A stretch of DNA of 64,000 nucleotides, taken from the NCBI RefSeq assembly GCF_004791695.1, contig NZ_SRSO01000020.1, forward strand, positions 39,838 to 103,837. Direction: 5' to 3'. The notes beneath the pieces are model-generated. The model ran no database searches. It was not told the DNA's origin and saw nothing but the letters and a program-made list of their open reading frames with translations. Every line of letters begins with the position of its first letter. Within the stretch, counting starts at the first letter, position 1. This document shows positions 33,958 through 42,804 of the stretch, in pieces. The position numbers and the translations under genes are program-made. The stretch is from Flavivirga rizhaonensis. Lineage in GTDB: Bacteria > Bacteroidota > Bacteroidia > Flavobacteriales > Flavobacteriaceae.

Positions 33958-34350
33958 ATGAAAAAAGAGTTATTTATAGAAGTGTTTAAAAATATACAGG
34001 ATAGAAAGGGGTACACAACAAAAAATAGTATTGTAAAATATCTTTCCAATCAACTTTTGAAATATAATATTACAGGTATAAGTGATAGGAATTTAACTAG
34101 GTATTTTGATAAATATATTGATGGTAATGACGACCCAATAAACCCAAAAGTTGAGCTATTAGATGCGATAAGTAAGGAACTTTCAAATCAAGAACGTTCT
34201 TACGAAAGTTATGAAGATTATGTATTTAAAAACAGAAAGGTGACAGAAGAAGATAAGAGTAATAAGAACATTGGAACAAGAGCAATTCATCAACAAGGGA
34301 AAAATAATATCTATTTAGAGAATAATTCTGGACCGCTTAAATTTTCTTAA
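33958..34350 (+). CDS. Small adaptor-like protein, first gene of the NACHT cassette
   Basis: 130 aa, no signal peptide. Residues 1-90 share a domain with the N-terminus of the NACHT protein at 35946: RNLTRYFDKYI (44-54) against KNLTRLYDKYV, LLDAIS against LLSAIS, and YESYEDYVF (82-90) against YKNYEDFV. Residues 111-121 (HQQGKNNIYLE) resemble the tail of the 528-aa protein (QKGKSNVYVEKN). This small protein thus carries an interaction-type domain and a tail that connect it to both partners. A DNA-binding role is not excluded. The next gene starts 4 nt after its stop. Confidence 0.7.
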   Translation: MKKELFIEVFKNIQDRKGYTTKNSIVKYLSNQLLKYNITGISDRNLTRYFDKYIDGNDDPINPKVELLDAISKELSNQERSYESYEDYVFKNRKVTEEDKSNKNIGTRAIHQQGKNNIYLENNSGPLKFS

Positions 34351-34353
34351 GTA

Positions 34354-35940
34354 ATGTGTAATTATACATTTCCCCAAGTAAACTATAATAAAAATGATTA
34401 CATAAAATCTTGTAATTATTATGAATTAATCAATTTAAATTCATTAAAACATCTAGATACCTTAGACAGTAAGGGGAAGTGTGTATTTCATAGTGAGGAT
34501 ATAAAGTGGAAAAGGGAAAGTGATTTTTATAGATTACTTTCTTTACTTATAGACATTTATGAAGAGAAAAAAGAAAAAGGAAACCTTATTGGAGTTCATT
34601 TTATTTCTAAAAGAGAAAATATTCCTATCGATTACCTTGATAAGCTTGCTCCATGTTACTTGCAATATGCAACTTTTTGTGATGATGTAATAATGTCTGA
34701 AGTAGAAGTAGCTAGCAATAATGAAAAAAAATCTTTTGACTTTAGAGATTGTATTTTTATAAAGAATTTTCTTATAAAAAATTGTAAAATAAAACAAGAT
34801 GTAAACTTTTCAGGTATACAAGTGATTGATACATTTGAAATAATTGATACTTTTTTTTACGATTTTGTGGAATTTAATCACTCTAAATTTAAAGGCAGTT
34901 TATTACTTACAAATTGTCATTTTAAGGAACAATTTTTTTTTCAGAATGTGTTTTTTGAAGAAAAGAGTACATTACAAATTCATTCTACTTTCCATAAGTT
35001 TTCATTGTTCGAAAAATGTAGTGTTAACTCTAGTATAATTGATTTTTCTGATTGCGAATTCTATGGAGAAACAATCTTTAGAGACTTAAAATTAGAACAG
35101 CAATCTTTTTTCAATAATATATTTGTAAAAAAGGTTTTAGTTTTCTCAGGAAAAAACGAAAACCGAATTTTTCATGCTTATACAGAATTTAACATTAATG
35201 AAGAATTAATTTTAGGAAATATTAGTTTTGATAACACAAATATTTCATGTATTATCAAAGAACATAAAGAAAATATATTACAACTTCAATCAACAGGAAA
35301 AATTATCATAGAACGAGGTTGTATAAAATATAGATTACAAACAGATGAAATAGAAATATTTATTTCTGAAGGAAATCAACTCTTAATTGATGAAATAACA
35401 AGAGCCTATACAAATTTTTTCATCTTGCATACAGGAAAGAATTTAGGCATAGAAATAGTAGAACGGGCAAGCGAAAAAATAACATTATTTTATTTCTCGG
35501 ATGAGAACATGTCTCAAGAAGAATTTCTGAGGTTACTAGAAGATAGTCAAAAAACATTTTTGGGTTTGTTTTCTAATTTTAGAAACTACCTAAGTAACAC
35601 TAAAAAAGAAGATTATGTTTTAAATGGAATTAACGGTATAATTTCATTAATGACTATATCATTTAGAGCTGCTTTGTTAATTAGTTTAGGAAAATGGAAA
35701 AGAGAAGATACAAAGGCCTTATTAAACTCCATTAATTCAACGGATTCGATTCTAGTCAATGAAGAACTCCATAATCAACTCTCAAGTATTAATGTCTCAA
35801 ATGCTTTAAGGGAGGGAATCGAATCAAATAAGTTGAATATTATTAACTTTCATCAGATCAATCAAAAAGGAAAATCTAATGTTTATGTTGAAAAGAATTT
35901 TAAAGGAGACCTTGCACCGAATTCTCAAAGTTCTAAATAA
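34354..35940 (+). CDS. Pentapeptide-like beta-helix protein of the NACHT cassette
   Basis: 528 aa, no signal peptide or membrane helix; function unknown. Residues about 128-270 show a five-residue periodicity of central Phe/Leu/Ile and small or Cys/Asn residues (SFDFRDCIFIKNFLIKNCKI, FNHSKFKGSLLLTNCHF), the signature of a pentapeptide-type right-handed beta-helix. Residues 290-490 are mixed alpha/beta with no recognised family. The tail (500-528) includes KGKSNVYVEKN (505-515), like the end of the preceding protein. The DNA is visibly AT-richer than the flanking housekeeping genes, consistent with horizontal acquisition. Confidence 0.7.
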   Translation: MCNYTFPQVNYNKNDYIKSCNYYELINLNSLKHLDTLDSKGKCVFHSEDIKWKRESDFYRLLSLLIDIYEEKKEKGNLIGVHFISKRENIPIDYLDKLAPCYLQYATFCDDVIMSEVEVASNNEKKSFDFRDCIFIKNFLIKNCKIKQDVNFSGIQVIDTFEIIDTFFYDFVEFNHSKFKGSLLLTNCHFKEQFFFQNVFFEEKSTLQIHSTFHKFSLFEKCSVNSSIIDFSDCEFYGETIFRDLKLEQQSFFNNIFVKKVLVFSGKNENRIFHAYTEFNINEELILGNISFDNTNISCIIKEHKENILQLQSTGKIIIERGCIKYRLQTDEIEIFISEGNQLLIDEITRAYTNFFILHTGKNLGIEIVERASEKITLFYFSDENMSQEEFLRLLEDSQKTFLGLFSNFRNYLSNTKKEDYVLNGINGIISLMTISFRAALLISLGKWKREDTKALLNSINSTDSILVNEELHNQLSSINVSNALREGIESNKLNIINFHQINQKGKSNVYVEKNFKGDLAPNSQSSK

Positions 35941-35945
35941 ATAAT

Positions 35946-38096
35946 ATGTTTTATTTAAAAGAACTGTTTAAGCAGGCATTTGAAAAGATTCGTATTGAAA
36001 CAGGAGCAGGAACAAAAAATGCAAAGGCTACAAAACTTTCAAAAAGATTAGACCCTGATGAATATGGGAAAGTTAAAGGATCTTCATCTAAAAATTTGAC
36101 CCGGCTGTATGATAAATATGTGAAAGACGAAGAAATTGAAGTAGCAATACCAGATTCAAATCTTTTAAGTGCCATTAGTAGATTTCTTGGTTATAAAAAT
36201 TATGAGGATTTTGTAAATGGTAATCAAGCTATTGAAGCGTTAAAATTAAATTTTAGAGATTTTCGATTTACTTATGATGAATACTTATATAAAGTATTTA
36301 CTTACTTAAGAGAAGATCAAAAATTGTTTTCAATCAAGGTCGGTAAAATGTTAAAAGCTACTTATCCATCAATAGAGGCACATAATGAACTTTTCGATTA
36401 CGTTAATGTTGCTAAAGCTACTGAAGGAGAAGAATTGCGTTCTGCTTTTATCATATTAAACTTTTCACAACAAGCAGCAGAGTGTGACTCAATAGAGCCT
36501 ATACTAAAAGGCATTTTAGAAAAAGTAAAAAAAGATAAAGAGAGGCGAAAAGATGCTCCACTTTCTTACATAAAAATTATTGCCAATATAGTGCTAACAA
36601 AAGAAGAACTGAATATAATTGATTTGATTGTGAGTAACTATGAAAGGGAAGACTATTATCTAGATTTTTTTGATATTGAAGAATTTATTTTATATGTGGG
36701 AACATCAATATCCATAAAAGTTTATGATCTTTTTTTTGAAAAAAATCTATTTTATAGAAATCAAGCATTTCGGACTTTAAATATAAAAAATTATTACCCA
36801 AAAGTTCCCTTTGAGGAGGTCGATATTATTCCCAATTTAAGTGATTTCGATATATTTTCTAATGTAAATCGCATTGAAAATAATCCTTCCCAATTCATAA
36901 AAAGAAAACTATTTGATAATGATCATTCATTGGGAATTCTTAGAAACCGATTGAATATAGAAAAAGGTAATTTGAAGCTGACGAGAAAGACCAATATTAG
37001 TTTTATAATAAGTGAATTTGGTTTCGGAAAAACTTCTTTATTGTTGTATCTGACATCAATTGTCCCAATAGAGCATAAAATTTTATATCTACCAACAAAC
37101 CAGCTAAGCAAAAACTGTTTTCAATCAACGAATTTATTTGTGAAAGAGATATACTCAATTTTATATGAAAAAGAGTTTAACCAAACAGATATTGCTGAAC
37201 AGCTAAAGTTTAGATATCTCAGAGGTATTTTACTTAAAGACCAAAGTGTTGTCTTGTTTTTTGATGGTTTGGATGAGCATATAGAATCCTATTCTTTACA
37301 AGGGTTAAAGAGAATTTTAAATTGCTTAGAGTCATTGGAGGCAGATTGTGTAGTATCAGTTAGAAAAGAATTTTGGGATGATAGAACCGGAGATTTGTCA
37401 TCAATATTAAAGGACTCATCTAAATACGGTGGCATATTGCTAAAAGAATGGTCTTCAGAAGGGGTTTTAAAATATATAGAATATTTTATGGAAGTTAATG
37501 ATCTATCGACAGAGTCTAACATTATCAAACTTAAGGAAGTGATTAAAAATGATAACTATGAGAGATTATATGGAGACATTCCTAAAAGACCTCTTTTTTT
37601 GAATATGATTATTAGAGATAGTCTTAATGGTATGATTGAGAGTAAAAATTTGAAAACGCTTTATAAGAATTATTTAAACGAAAAATTTGCGTTTGATAGA
37701 AAAGGTGTTTTCGAAGATTATAAAACTGGCAGGCAACTCCGTATGGAAAAAAAACACGATCGAACAGAAATAATTCAGGTTTTGCAGCATGTTCTAAAAA
37801 TAGCTGCGAGTAAAATGATGGTTATAAAGAATAATGAACTTTTAATGAATTCGCATATTTTAGAAAGTACGCTAAAATCAATAATTACCAATCTTGGATA
37901 TTCACTTAGCATAAGAGAAATACTCTTGAATACAGTGCTCATTTCATTTTCCAGAAGGACTATTGAGCAAGAGTTAAAACTTTATTTTGCTCACAAGTCG
38001 TTTCAAGAATACTATTTAGCCATGTATTTAAAAGAAGAACAAGCTTTTGGAGACTCGATAAAAATTCCAAAAGGCATAAATGTTTTTTTGACATAG
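35946..38096 (+). CDS. NACHT-type STAND NTPase
   Basis: 716 aa. Residues 1-90 are the domain shared with the 130-aa protein; residues 95-330 are helical and unassigned. The NACHT module follows: Walker A SEFGFGKTS (356-364), Walker B VLFFDGLDEH (Asp440; DGLDE is the NACHT form), sensor-like CVVSVRKEFW, and RPLFLNMI (about 548-555). The late NACHT motif HKSFQEYYLAMYL begins at His683. Only about 20 residues follow it, so no WD40, TPR or LRR sensor is present. Bacterial NACHT proteins are known anti-phage effectors or sensors. It starts 5 nt after the preceding gene. Confidence 0.82.
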   Translation: MFYLKELFKQAFEKIRIETGAGTKNAKATKLSKRLDPDEYGKVKGSSSKNLTRLYDKYVKDEEIEVAIPDSNLLSAISRFLGYKNYEDFVNGNQAIEALKLNFRDFRFTYDEYLYKVFTYLREDQKLFSIKVGKMLKATYPSIEAHNELFDYVNVAKATEGEELRSAFIILNFSQQAAECDSIEPILKGILEKVKKDKERRKDAPLSYIKIIANIVLTKEELNIIDLIVSNYEREDYYLDFFDIEEFILYVGTSISIKVYDLFFEKNLFYRNQAFRTLNIKNYYPKVPFEEVDIIPNLSDFDIFSNVNRIENNPSQFIKRKLFDNDHSLGILRNRLNIEKGNLKLTRKTNISFIISEFGFGKTSLLLYLTSIVPIEHKILYLPTNQLSKNCFQSTNLFVKEIYSILYEKEFNQTDIAEQLKFRYLRGILLKDQSVVLFFDGLDEHIESYSLQGLKRILNCLESLEADCVVSVRKEFWDDRTGDLSSILKDSSKYGGILLKEWSSEGVLKYIEYFMEVNDLSTESNIIKLKEVIKNDNYERLYGDIPKRPLFLNMIIRDSLNGMIESKNLKTLYKNYLNEKFAFDRKGVFEDYKTGRQLRMEKKHDRTEIIQVLQHVLKIAASKMMVIKNNELLMNSHILESTLKSIITNLGYSLSIREILLNTVLISFSRRTIEQELKLYFAHKSFQEYYLAMYLKEEQAFGDSIKIPKGINVFLT

Positions 38097-38235
38097 GTTG
38101 CTGCAAACAAAATGACCACTCTCACAAGAATATTTCTTAATCTCACAAATTAAGTCTTCAAATGCAGCCCTGTATTGATTTGCTTTATGCTTTAAATATA
38201 AATCAAGAAAAGATATAGGAGATTATAAAAGGCTT

Positions 38236-38721
38236 ATGAACCCAGAAATCAATAATGAAATAAGGTTTGTTTTTTTAGAAAGAATAGATGACTTTGAGGA
38301 AGTCATGAAGCGAATGAAAAACGATCTTTTTATAAAAAATTTAGATCAAAAAATCAGAGTGTTTATGTGTAATATAAACGTTGAAAGTCCTAATAAGAGA
38401 ATCACAATTGATACCTCAGAAGGTACTCATGTATTGAATGTTTCTGATATTTTATACTGTGAAGCTGATGTTAATTACACCTATGTCCATACTATTAAGA
38501 GTGGAAAAATAACAAGCTCTAAAACCTTGAAAACATACGAAAACTTGCTTTTAGAAAATGATTTTTATAGAGTACACCAATCTTATTTAGTTAACTTGGA
38601 GCATGTTAAAAAATATACAAAAGGAAAACTAGCTTACCTTATATTAAGTAATGGAAGTCGTGTTAAGGTATCTTTAAGTAACAAAGCGGGTTTTTTAAAA
38701 AAGTTAAAGAATGTAGATTAA
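38236..38721 (+). CDS. LytTR-domain transcription regulator (no receiver domain)
   Basis: 161 aa. Residues 1-60 are unassigned and acidic-amphipathic; residues about 62-161 are a LytTR DNA-binding domain (LYCEADVNYTYVHTIKSGKI, FYRVHQSYLVNLEHVKKY). There is no receiver domain, so control must come from the N-terminal part. The LytTR-encoding DNA (38434-38722) is repeated at 50141-50429. It lies 140 nt after the NACHT gene on the same strand and may belong to that unit. The intervening DNA has no open frame. Confidence 0.82.
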   Translation: MNPEINNEIRFVFLERIDDFEEVMKRMKNDLFIKNLDQKIRVFMCNINVESPNKRITIDTSEGTHVLNVSDILYCEADVNYTYVHTIKSGKITSSKTLKTYENLLLENDFYRVHQSYLVNLEHVKKYTKGKLAYLILSNGSRVKVSLSNKAGFLKKLKNVD

Positions 38722-38722
38722 T
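38434..38722 (+). repeat. 289-bp direct repeat, left copy (LytTR coding)
   Basis: Matches 50141-50429 in the same orientation with five substitutions that I can count, three of them at synonymous third codon positions. The left copy is inside an intact gene. The two copies lie 11.7 kb apart and bracket the whole PUL. Confidence 0.9.
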
Positions 38723-38864
38723 TAAATTATGAATCTCACAAAAGTGTTTTATACAAAGGGAAGTACGATTCCTATAATTATCTATTCTTTTTTTAAGAGA
38801 GTCACAAAATATAATTGCTAGAAAACCATTAACTTGTTTATTCTGTTTATAGACTACTTCAAAA

Positions 38865-39218
38865 TTATTTATTGATCATAAAATCTTCTCTAATTGGGCT
38901 GAACACATCTACAAGTCTCCCCTCTTCTATACAGACTACGCCGTGCAAAACATGTGGCGGAATATAGAATGCATCACCACCTTTTACGGTCTTGGTTTGC
39001 TCTCCAATGGTTAATTCAAATTTACCGCTTTCAACATAGGTTACTTGTGAATGATAATGCTCATGTATAGCACCTATCGCACCAATTTCAAATTTTACGT
39101 TAACGAGCATAATCTTATTATCATATCCCATAATTTGGCGTTGTACTCCCTCACCAACGGTTTCCCATTCAATTTTGTTTCCGAATAAAAATTCTTTACT
39201 AGTTCCAAATACTTCCAT
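38865..39218 (-). CDS. KdgF-like cupin
   Basis: 117 aa, single cupin. Metal ligands are visible in GAIHEHYHSQVTYVESGKFE (H-x-H...E) and the second histidine in FYIPPHVLHGV. The pattern matches KdgF, which opens 4,5-unsaturated uronates released by polysaccharide lyases to linear ketouronates. It is the last gene of the PUL on the minus strand and fits downstream of the lyase and the unsaturated glycuronyl hydrolase. The start (MEVFGTSKEFLFGNKI) suits the family. A 247-nt gap to the next gene holds nothing recognisable. Confidence 0.85.
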   Translation of the reverse strand: MEVFGTSKEFLFGNKIEWETVGEGVQRQIMGYDNKIMLVNVKFEIGAIGAIHEHYHSQVTYVESGKFELTIGEQTKTVKGGDAFYIPPHVLHGVVCIEEGRLVDVFSPIREDFMINK

Positions 39219-39465
39219 AGCTAAAATATTAATATTTTTAATTAATAACAGTTTTCGTTCTCTATCTAACTTTGTTTATTAAATAATTAAATCAGTAGTA
39301 AAATACAATAGGAGCATTTGAAGATTACCATTAATTAAACATAGCATTCAACTGCAATAAGACAGCAACTTTCAGTTTCTTCTAATGCACTTAATTTTTA
39401 GCAACTAATTTCATCAGCCTTTTTCTTTTATCTATGTTTTTAAAATTTTATTCTAAATCAGAAAA

Positions 39466-40575
39466 TTACTTTCCCTTGTACATTTTATATACCTCTGTAC
39501 CTGCACTTAAAAAGGCGCCTGTACCATACACCTCACTTTTATTGGGCCAAGCTTTACCAGGAGCAGCACCAATAGGTTGAACGTATCCTAACATACCGTC
39601 TTTAGTAACATGGCTCACTAATGCGTTCCATCCTTTTTTTACTGAGGGCTCATAAGTTTCAACATCTAAAATGCCTTGATTTATACCCCATGCTAACCCG
39701 TAAATATAAAAAGAGGTACCGCTAGTTTCAGGAGTTGGATAAAACTCTTGCCCTAATAGGCTCATAGCCCAATGTCCTTGAGGCGTTTGAATTTCAACCA
39801 ACTTTTTAGCCATGTTCTTATAGATACCTAAGAAATACCGATACTCTTCACTCTCTGGGTTTAACTCGTTCATTATGTTAGATAAACCAGCAAATACCCA
39901 ACCATTACCACGCGACCAGAATATTTTAGTACCGTTATCCAATTTAGCCATATAGCTTTCGTCACGATAGTAAAGATTTTCTTTTTTATCAAATAAAAAA
40001 TCGGTCGTAGCTTTATATTCAGACATCATAAAGTCAAGATATTTTCTGTCTCCAGTAATATTATACAATTTAGCCCATACTGGTGGTGCCATAAACAAGG
40101 CATCACACCAACTCCACCTGTCTAAGCAATAAGGAGTATTCCATTGTAAAGAAGTCTTTGCTGGATGTAATAATATAAAATCAAATTGCTCTTTTGTAGG
40201 TTTAATCATTTTTTCATCACGGTACTTTCTATAGAGATCCAGATACATTTGTCCCACTGCTTGATCGTCTCCAAAATATTTGTATCGATAAAGTTTCCAT
40301 TTATGCTTATCTCCTATTTTCTTTAGCCAATCATAGTACTTGGTATCTTCTGCCATTTTTGCCCATTTCACCATACCAACATATAAAGCAGCATTAGTCC
40401 AATCTAAGGGATGGTGAGGCTCTTTAGAACTAAATGCGTCACGATAATGATCTATTTGCCAATCGGCTACTGTTTTCATCACTTTTTTAACTTTAGCTGG
40501 TTTTATTTTCTGAGCCTGAGATAAGTTTATTGATACTAATAGTACGACTGCAACAAGAAATTTTAATTTTTTCAT
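39466..40575 (-). CDS. GH88/GH105-type unsaturated glycuronyl hydrolase
   Basis: 369 aa with signal peptide (MKKLKFLVAVVLLVSINLSQ, cut before AQKI). It has the (alpha/alpha)6 barrel pattern of YteR/UGL enzymes: DRWSWCDALFMAPPVWAKLY around residues 143-162, with the catalytic Asp in WCDALFM, then FWSRGNGWVFAGL near 218-230 and TSGTSFYIYGLAWGI. It removes the unsaturated uronic acid that a lyase leaves at the non-reducing end, probably in the periplasm. GH105 seems more likely than GH88 from the RGNGW block. It lies 28 nt after the lyase gene. Confidence 0.87.
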   Translation of the reverse strand: MKKLKFLVAVVLLVSINLSQAQKIKPAKVKKVMKTVADWQIDHYRDAFSSKEPHHPLDWTNAALYVGMVKWAKMAEDTKYYDWLKKIGDKHKWKLYRYKYFGDDQAVGQMYLDLYRKYRDEKMIKPTKEQFDFILLHPAKTSLQWNTPYCLDRWSWCDALFMAPPVWAKLYNITGDRKYLDFMMSEYKATTDFLFDKKENLYYRDESYMAKLDNGTKIFWSRGNGWVFAGLSNIMNELNPESEEYRYFLGIYKNMAKKLVEIQTPQGHWAMSLLGQEFYPTPETSGTSFYIYGLAWGINQGILDVETYEPSVKKGWNALVSHVTKDGMLGYVQPIGAAPGKAWPNKSEVYGTGAFLSAGTEVYKMYKGK

Positions 40576-40603
40576 CTTATGTATGTGTTATAAATTTAAA
40601 TAA

Positions 40604-42652
40604 TTACTTTTTTATTAAAGTAGCTTTGTTACTATTATAATAAGGAATATTGATTTGGTATCTATTCTTTTTAGATTTTACTTCAATTTTTATTTCGTCT
40701 CTGTTTTCTGAGGTTATTTTGGTCATTATTTCAGTCATTTCTTTTTCGTAAGGTTGAAGTATCCACACAAAAGTAGCATCATTTTTAATAGTGGTAACGT
40801 ATGAGCTAGCTACATTTGGCTCAAATACGTTATATTCTGAACTATACCAACCTTGAGGCGTAGGGAATTCTCTACCTTTAATCAATTCAATTTTAAAATC
40901 TTTTTTACCTACAGGAATAATAGCCAAGTTACCGTTTAGATCTCCTGTTTTTACAATAGTTTCTTCATGCTCTACTTTTCTATTAGGATGCCAATGCCAT
41001 AGCGCCTCTATTTGCCTAGGTCTGTCGGTCTCTATTCGATCTACTACAACCCAGAATTTTCCACGGACGTAAAACACAGAACGAATATGCTTAGCCTTTC
41101 CTTCTAAACCTTTATAAGACTCGAATGAGTTGGTTGCAAAATCAAATTCATCCGTTATTTTGTAAGTATCATTACTTAAAGGCGATTTTATTTCAGAAGG
41201 CCCTCTATCTTGCCCTTTACTATCTATCAAAATAACATTATGACTGGCACTACCTATGGCATAAGCTCGAAATTTTTTAGCAACCTCACCAGTATAGGCA
41301 AATCTACCCGAATCAACAAGAAAGTCCTTTCCATAAGCTGATATAGAAAGGTGAAGTTTATCACTGTGTTCATGTCCTGTACCCCATGGACCAATATCAA
41401 ACAGTGACCAATGCGCATTATATGAATAATTACTTCGGGAAATTAATTGACCTCCCCAAGAGTAAAAGTGTGACCCCTTATCTTTAGGTTTGATCCCTGT
41501 CTTCCCATTTGATGCTATGTATTCCCAATCAGGACGTTTGTACTTTATTGCTGCTTTTAATAAGGCATTCCTATTATTATTTAGATCACTATCATTTGTC
41601 AACGCACCATAACCATTTGGACGAACCGATTTTGCTAAATAGTCATACATTGTTTCTAAAGTCTTAGTATATGAATCTGGCATTTTTTTATCAACTATTT
41701 CGCATGTATTCTTGAATTCTTCAAAATTTTCTAATGCTACATGATGATAGTGTGAAGCCAACTCTTTCTGAACACCATCAGGATAAACCTGGTGTTTTAT
41801 ACTCTCACTCATTTTGTCTATAGCATAATCCAACCATTCGTTTGATTTTTTATATTCTGGGAAGTTTGATGCAACAACCGCTAAACCCGATAATTCCATT
41901 GTAAGCCAATTTCCTCTTGCATGATAATTACGGTTATAATCTCCATGATCTGGAAGACTGCTTAGTATTAAAAGTTGAGTTGCTGGTGAAAACTGTTCAT
42001 TATTAATTAAACCAAAGAACAAACGAGTCCACCTCTTATTTCTAAAAGAAACTTCAAGACCTCTCCAAATTGAACCAGAACTCCTTTTCGAGGGATACGG
42101 CAAACTTTTAATGATAAAATCTCTAAAAAATTGGTCAATATAATTCACATATTTAGGGTTTTCTGTTTCTAAATAAGCTTCAAAAACTTGTTCCAATTGT
42201 TCGTGTCTATTTGATAACCATGCCCATTCTGCATCGTTATTGGGACCTTTATAATACCAATCGCGATGTCCATCTTCATTCCATGGAACTTGACCTTTAA
42301 CAGTTTGTACAGTAAATATATTTTTTAAAATAGTGTCTGCAACTAAATCTGTTTTATTAGTTTTTATAGGTTTATATTTTATTAAATGTTTTGAAGCGCT
42401 AGCTGTTTTGTAATATTCTAAGAGGAAATTACACGCATTTAATATATCGTCATTTTCGTAGGCTGTTTTTACACGTTCTAAACCAAGATAATCAAGATTA
42501 AATTGATTCAACATCTTTTGAATAAGATCAGGATAATTCTCATTTAAATGTTTTACCGAGGTAATTTCTTTCCAACTTTTCTGTCCAGATGCATATATAG
42601 AAATAGATAAAATTATTGAAAAGACAAAAATCTTTCTAATACCAAAGGTCAT
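40604..42652 (-). CDS. Heparinase II/III-family polysaccharide lyase
   Basis: 682 aa with a signal peptide. Residues about 30-370 are an (alpha/alpha) toroid (GNWLTMELSGLAVVASNFPE; HQVYPDGVQKELASHYHHVA with candidate catalytic Tyr and His). Residues about 390-680 are the anti-parallel beta-sheet heparinase II/III C-terminal domain, with the family block WGTGHEHSDKLHLSISAYGK and FLVDSGRFAYTG. This fold is shared by several PL families (PL12, 15, 17, 21, 33), so the glycan cannot be named from sequence. The GH105-like and KdgF-like neighbours indicate a uronic-acid polymer. Confidence 0.85.
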   Translation of the reverse strand: MTFGIRKIFVFSIILSISIYASGQKSWKEITSVKHLNENYPDLIQKMLNQFNLDYLGLERVKTAYENDDILNACNFLLEYYKTASASKHLIKYKPIKTNKTDLVADTILKNIFTVQTVKGQVPWNEDGHRDWYYKGPNNDAEWAWLSNRHEQLEQVFEAYLETENPKYVNYIDQFFRDFIIKSLPYPSKRSSGSIWRGLEVSFRNKRWTRLFFGLINNEQFSPATQLLILSSLPDHGDYNRNYHARGNWLTMELSGLAVVASNFPEYKKSNEWLDYAIDKMSESIKHQVYPDGVQKELASHYHHVALENFEEFKNTCEIVDKKMPDSYTKTLETMYDYLAKSVRPNGYGALTNDSDLNNNRNALLKAAIKYKRPDWEYIASNGKTGIKPKDKGSHFYSWGGQLISRSNYSYNAHWSLFDIGPWGTGHEHSDKLHLSISAYGKDFLVDSGRFAYTGEVAKKFRAYAIGSASHNVILIDSKGQDRGPSEIKSPLSNDTYKITDEFDFATNSFESYKGLEGKAKHIRSVFYVRGKFWVVVDRIETDRPRQIEALWHWHPNRKVEHEETIVKTGDLNGNLAIIPVGKKDFKIELIKGREFPTPQGWYSSEYNVFEPNVASSYVTTIKNDATFVWILQPYEKEMTEIMTKITSENRDEIKIEVKSKKNRYQINIPYYNSNKATLIKK

Positions 42653-42710
42653 ATTATATTTGAATTTAAAAATTAATAAATGTTTTTGTGAAGATCTAGA
42701 GTTCTATTAA

Positions 42711-42760
42711 AAGAAAAACAGGAAACCAATTATCAGGTTGAATTTTGGACTTCCTGTTTT
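42711..42760 (-). terminator. Intercistronic hairpin after susD
   Basis: AAAACAGGAA (42715-42724) pairs with TTCCTGTTTT (42751-42760), loop 26 nt. Read on the minus strand, the stem is followed by a T-rich stretch (TTTTTCTTTT). Its place between susD and the lyase gene suits partial termination that sets SusCD expression above the enzymes. Confidence 0.55.
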
Positions 42761-42804
42761 ACTATAACTAACTAAAGACTAAACTAAATATTTTATGCTT
42801 CAAA

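Noticed and set aside
38236..38433. The N-terminal 60 residues of the LytTR protein as a degenerate receiver domain
   Set aside because: No aspartate pocket, Thr or Lys signatures are visible and the length is half that of a receiver, so I left it unassigned.
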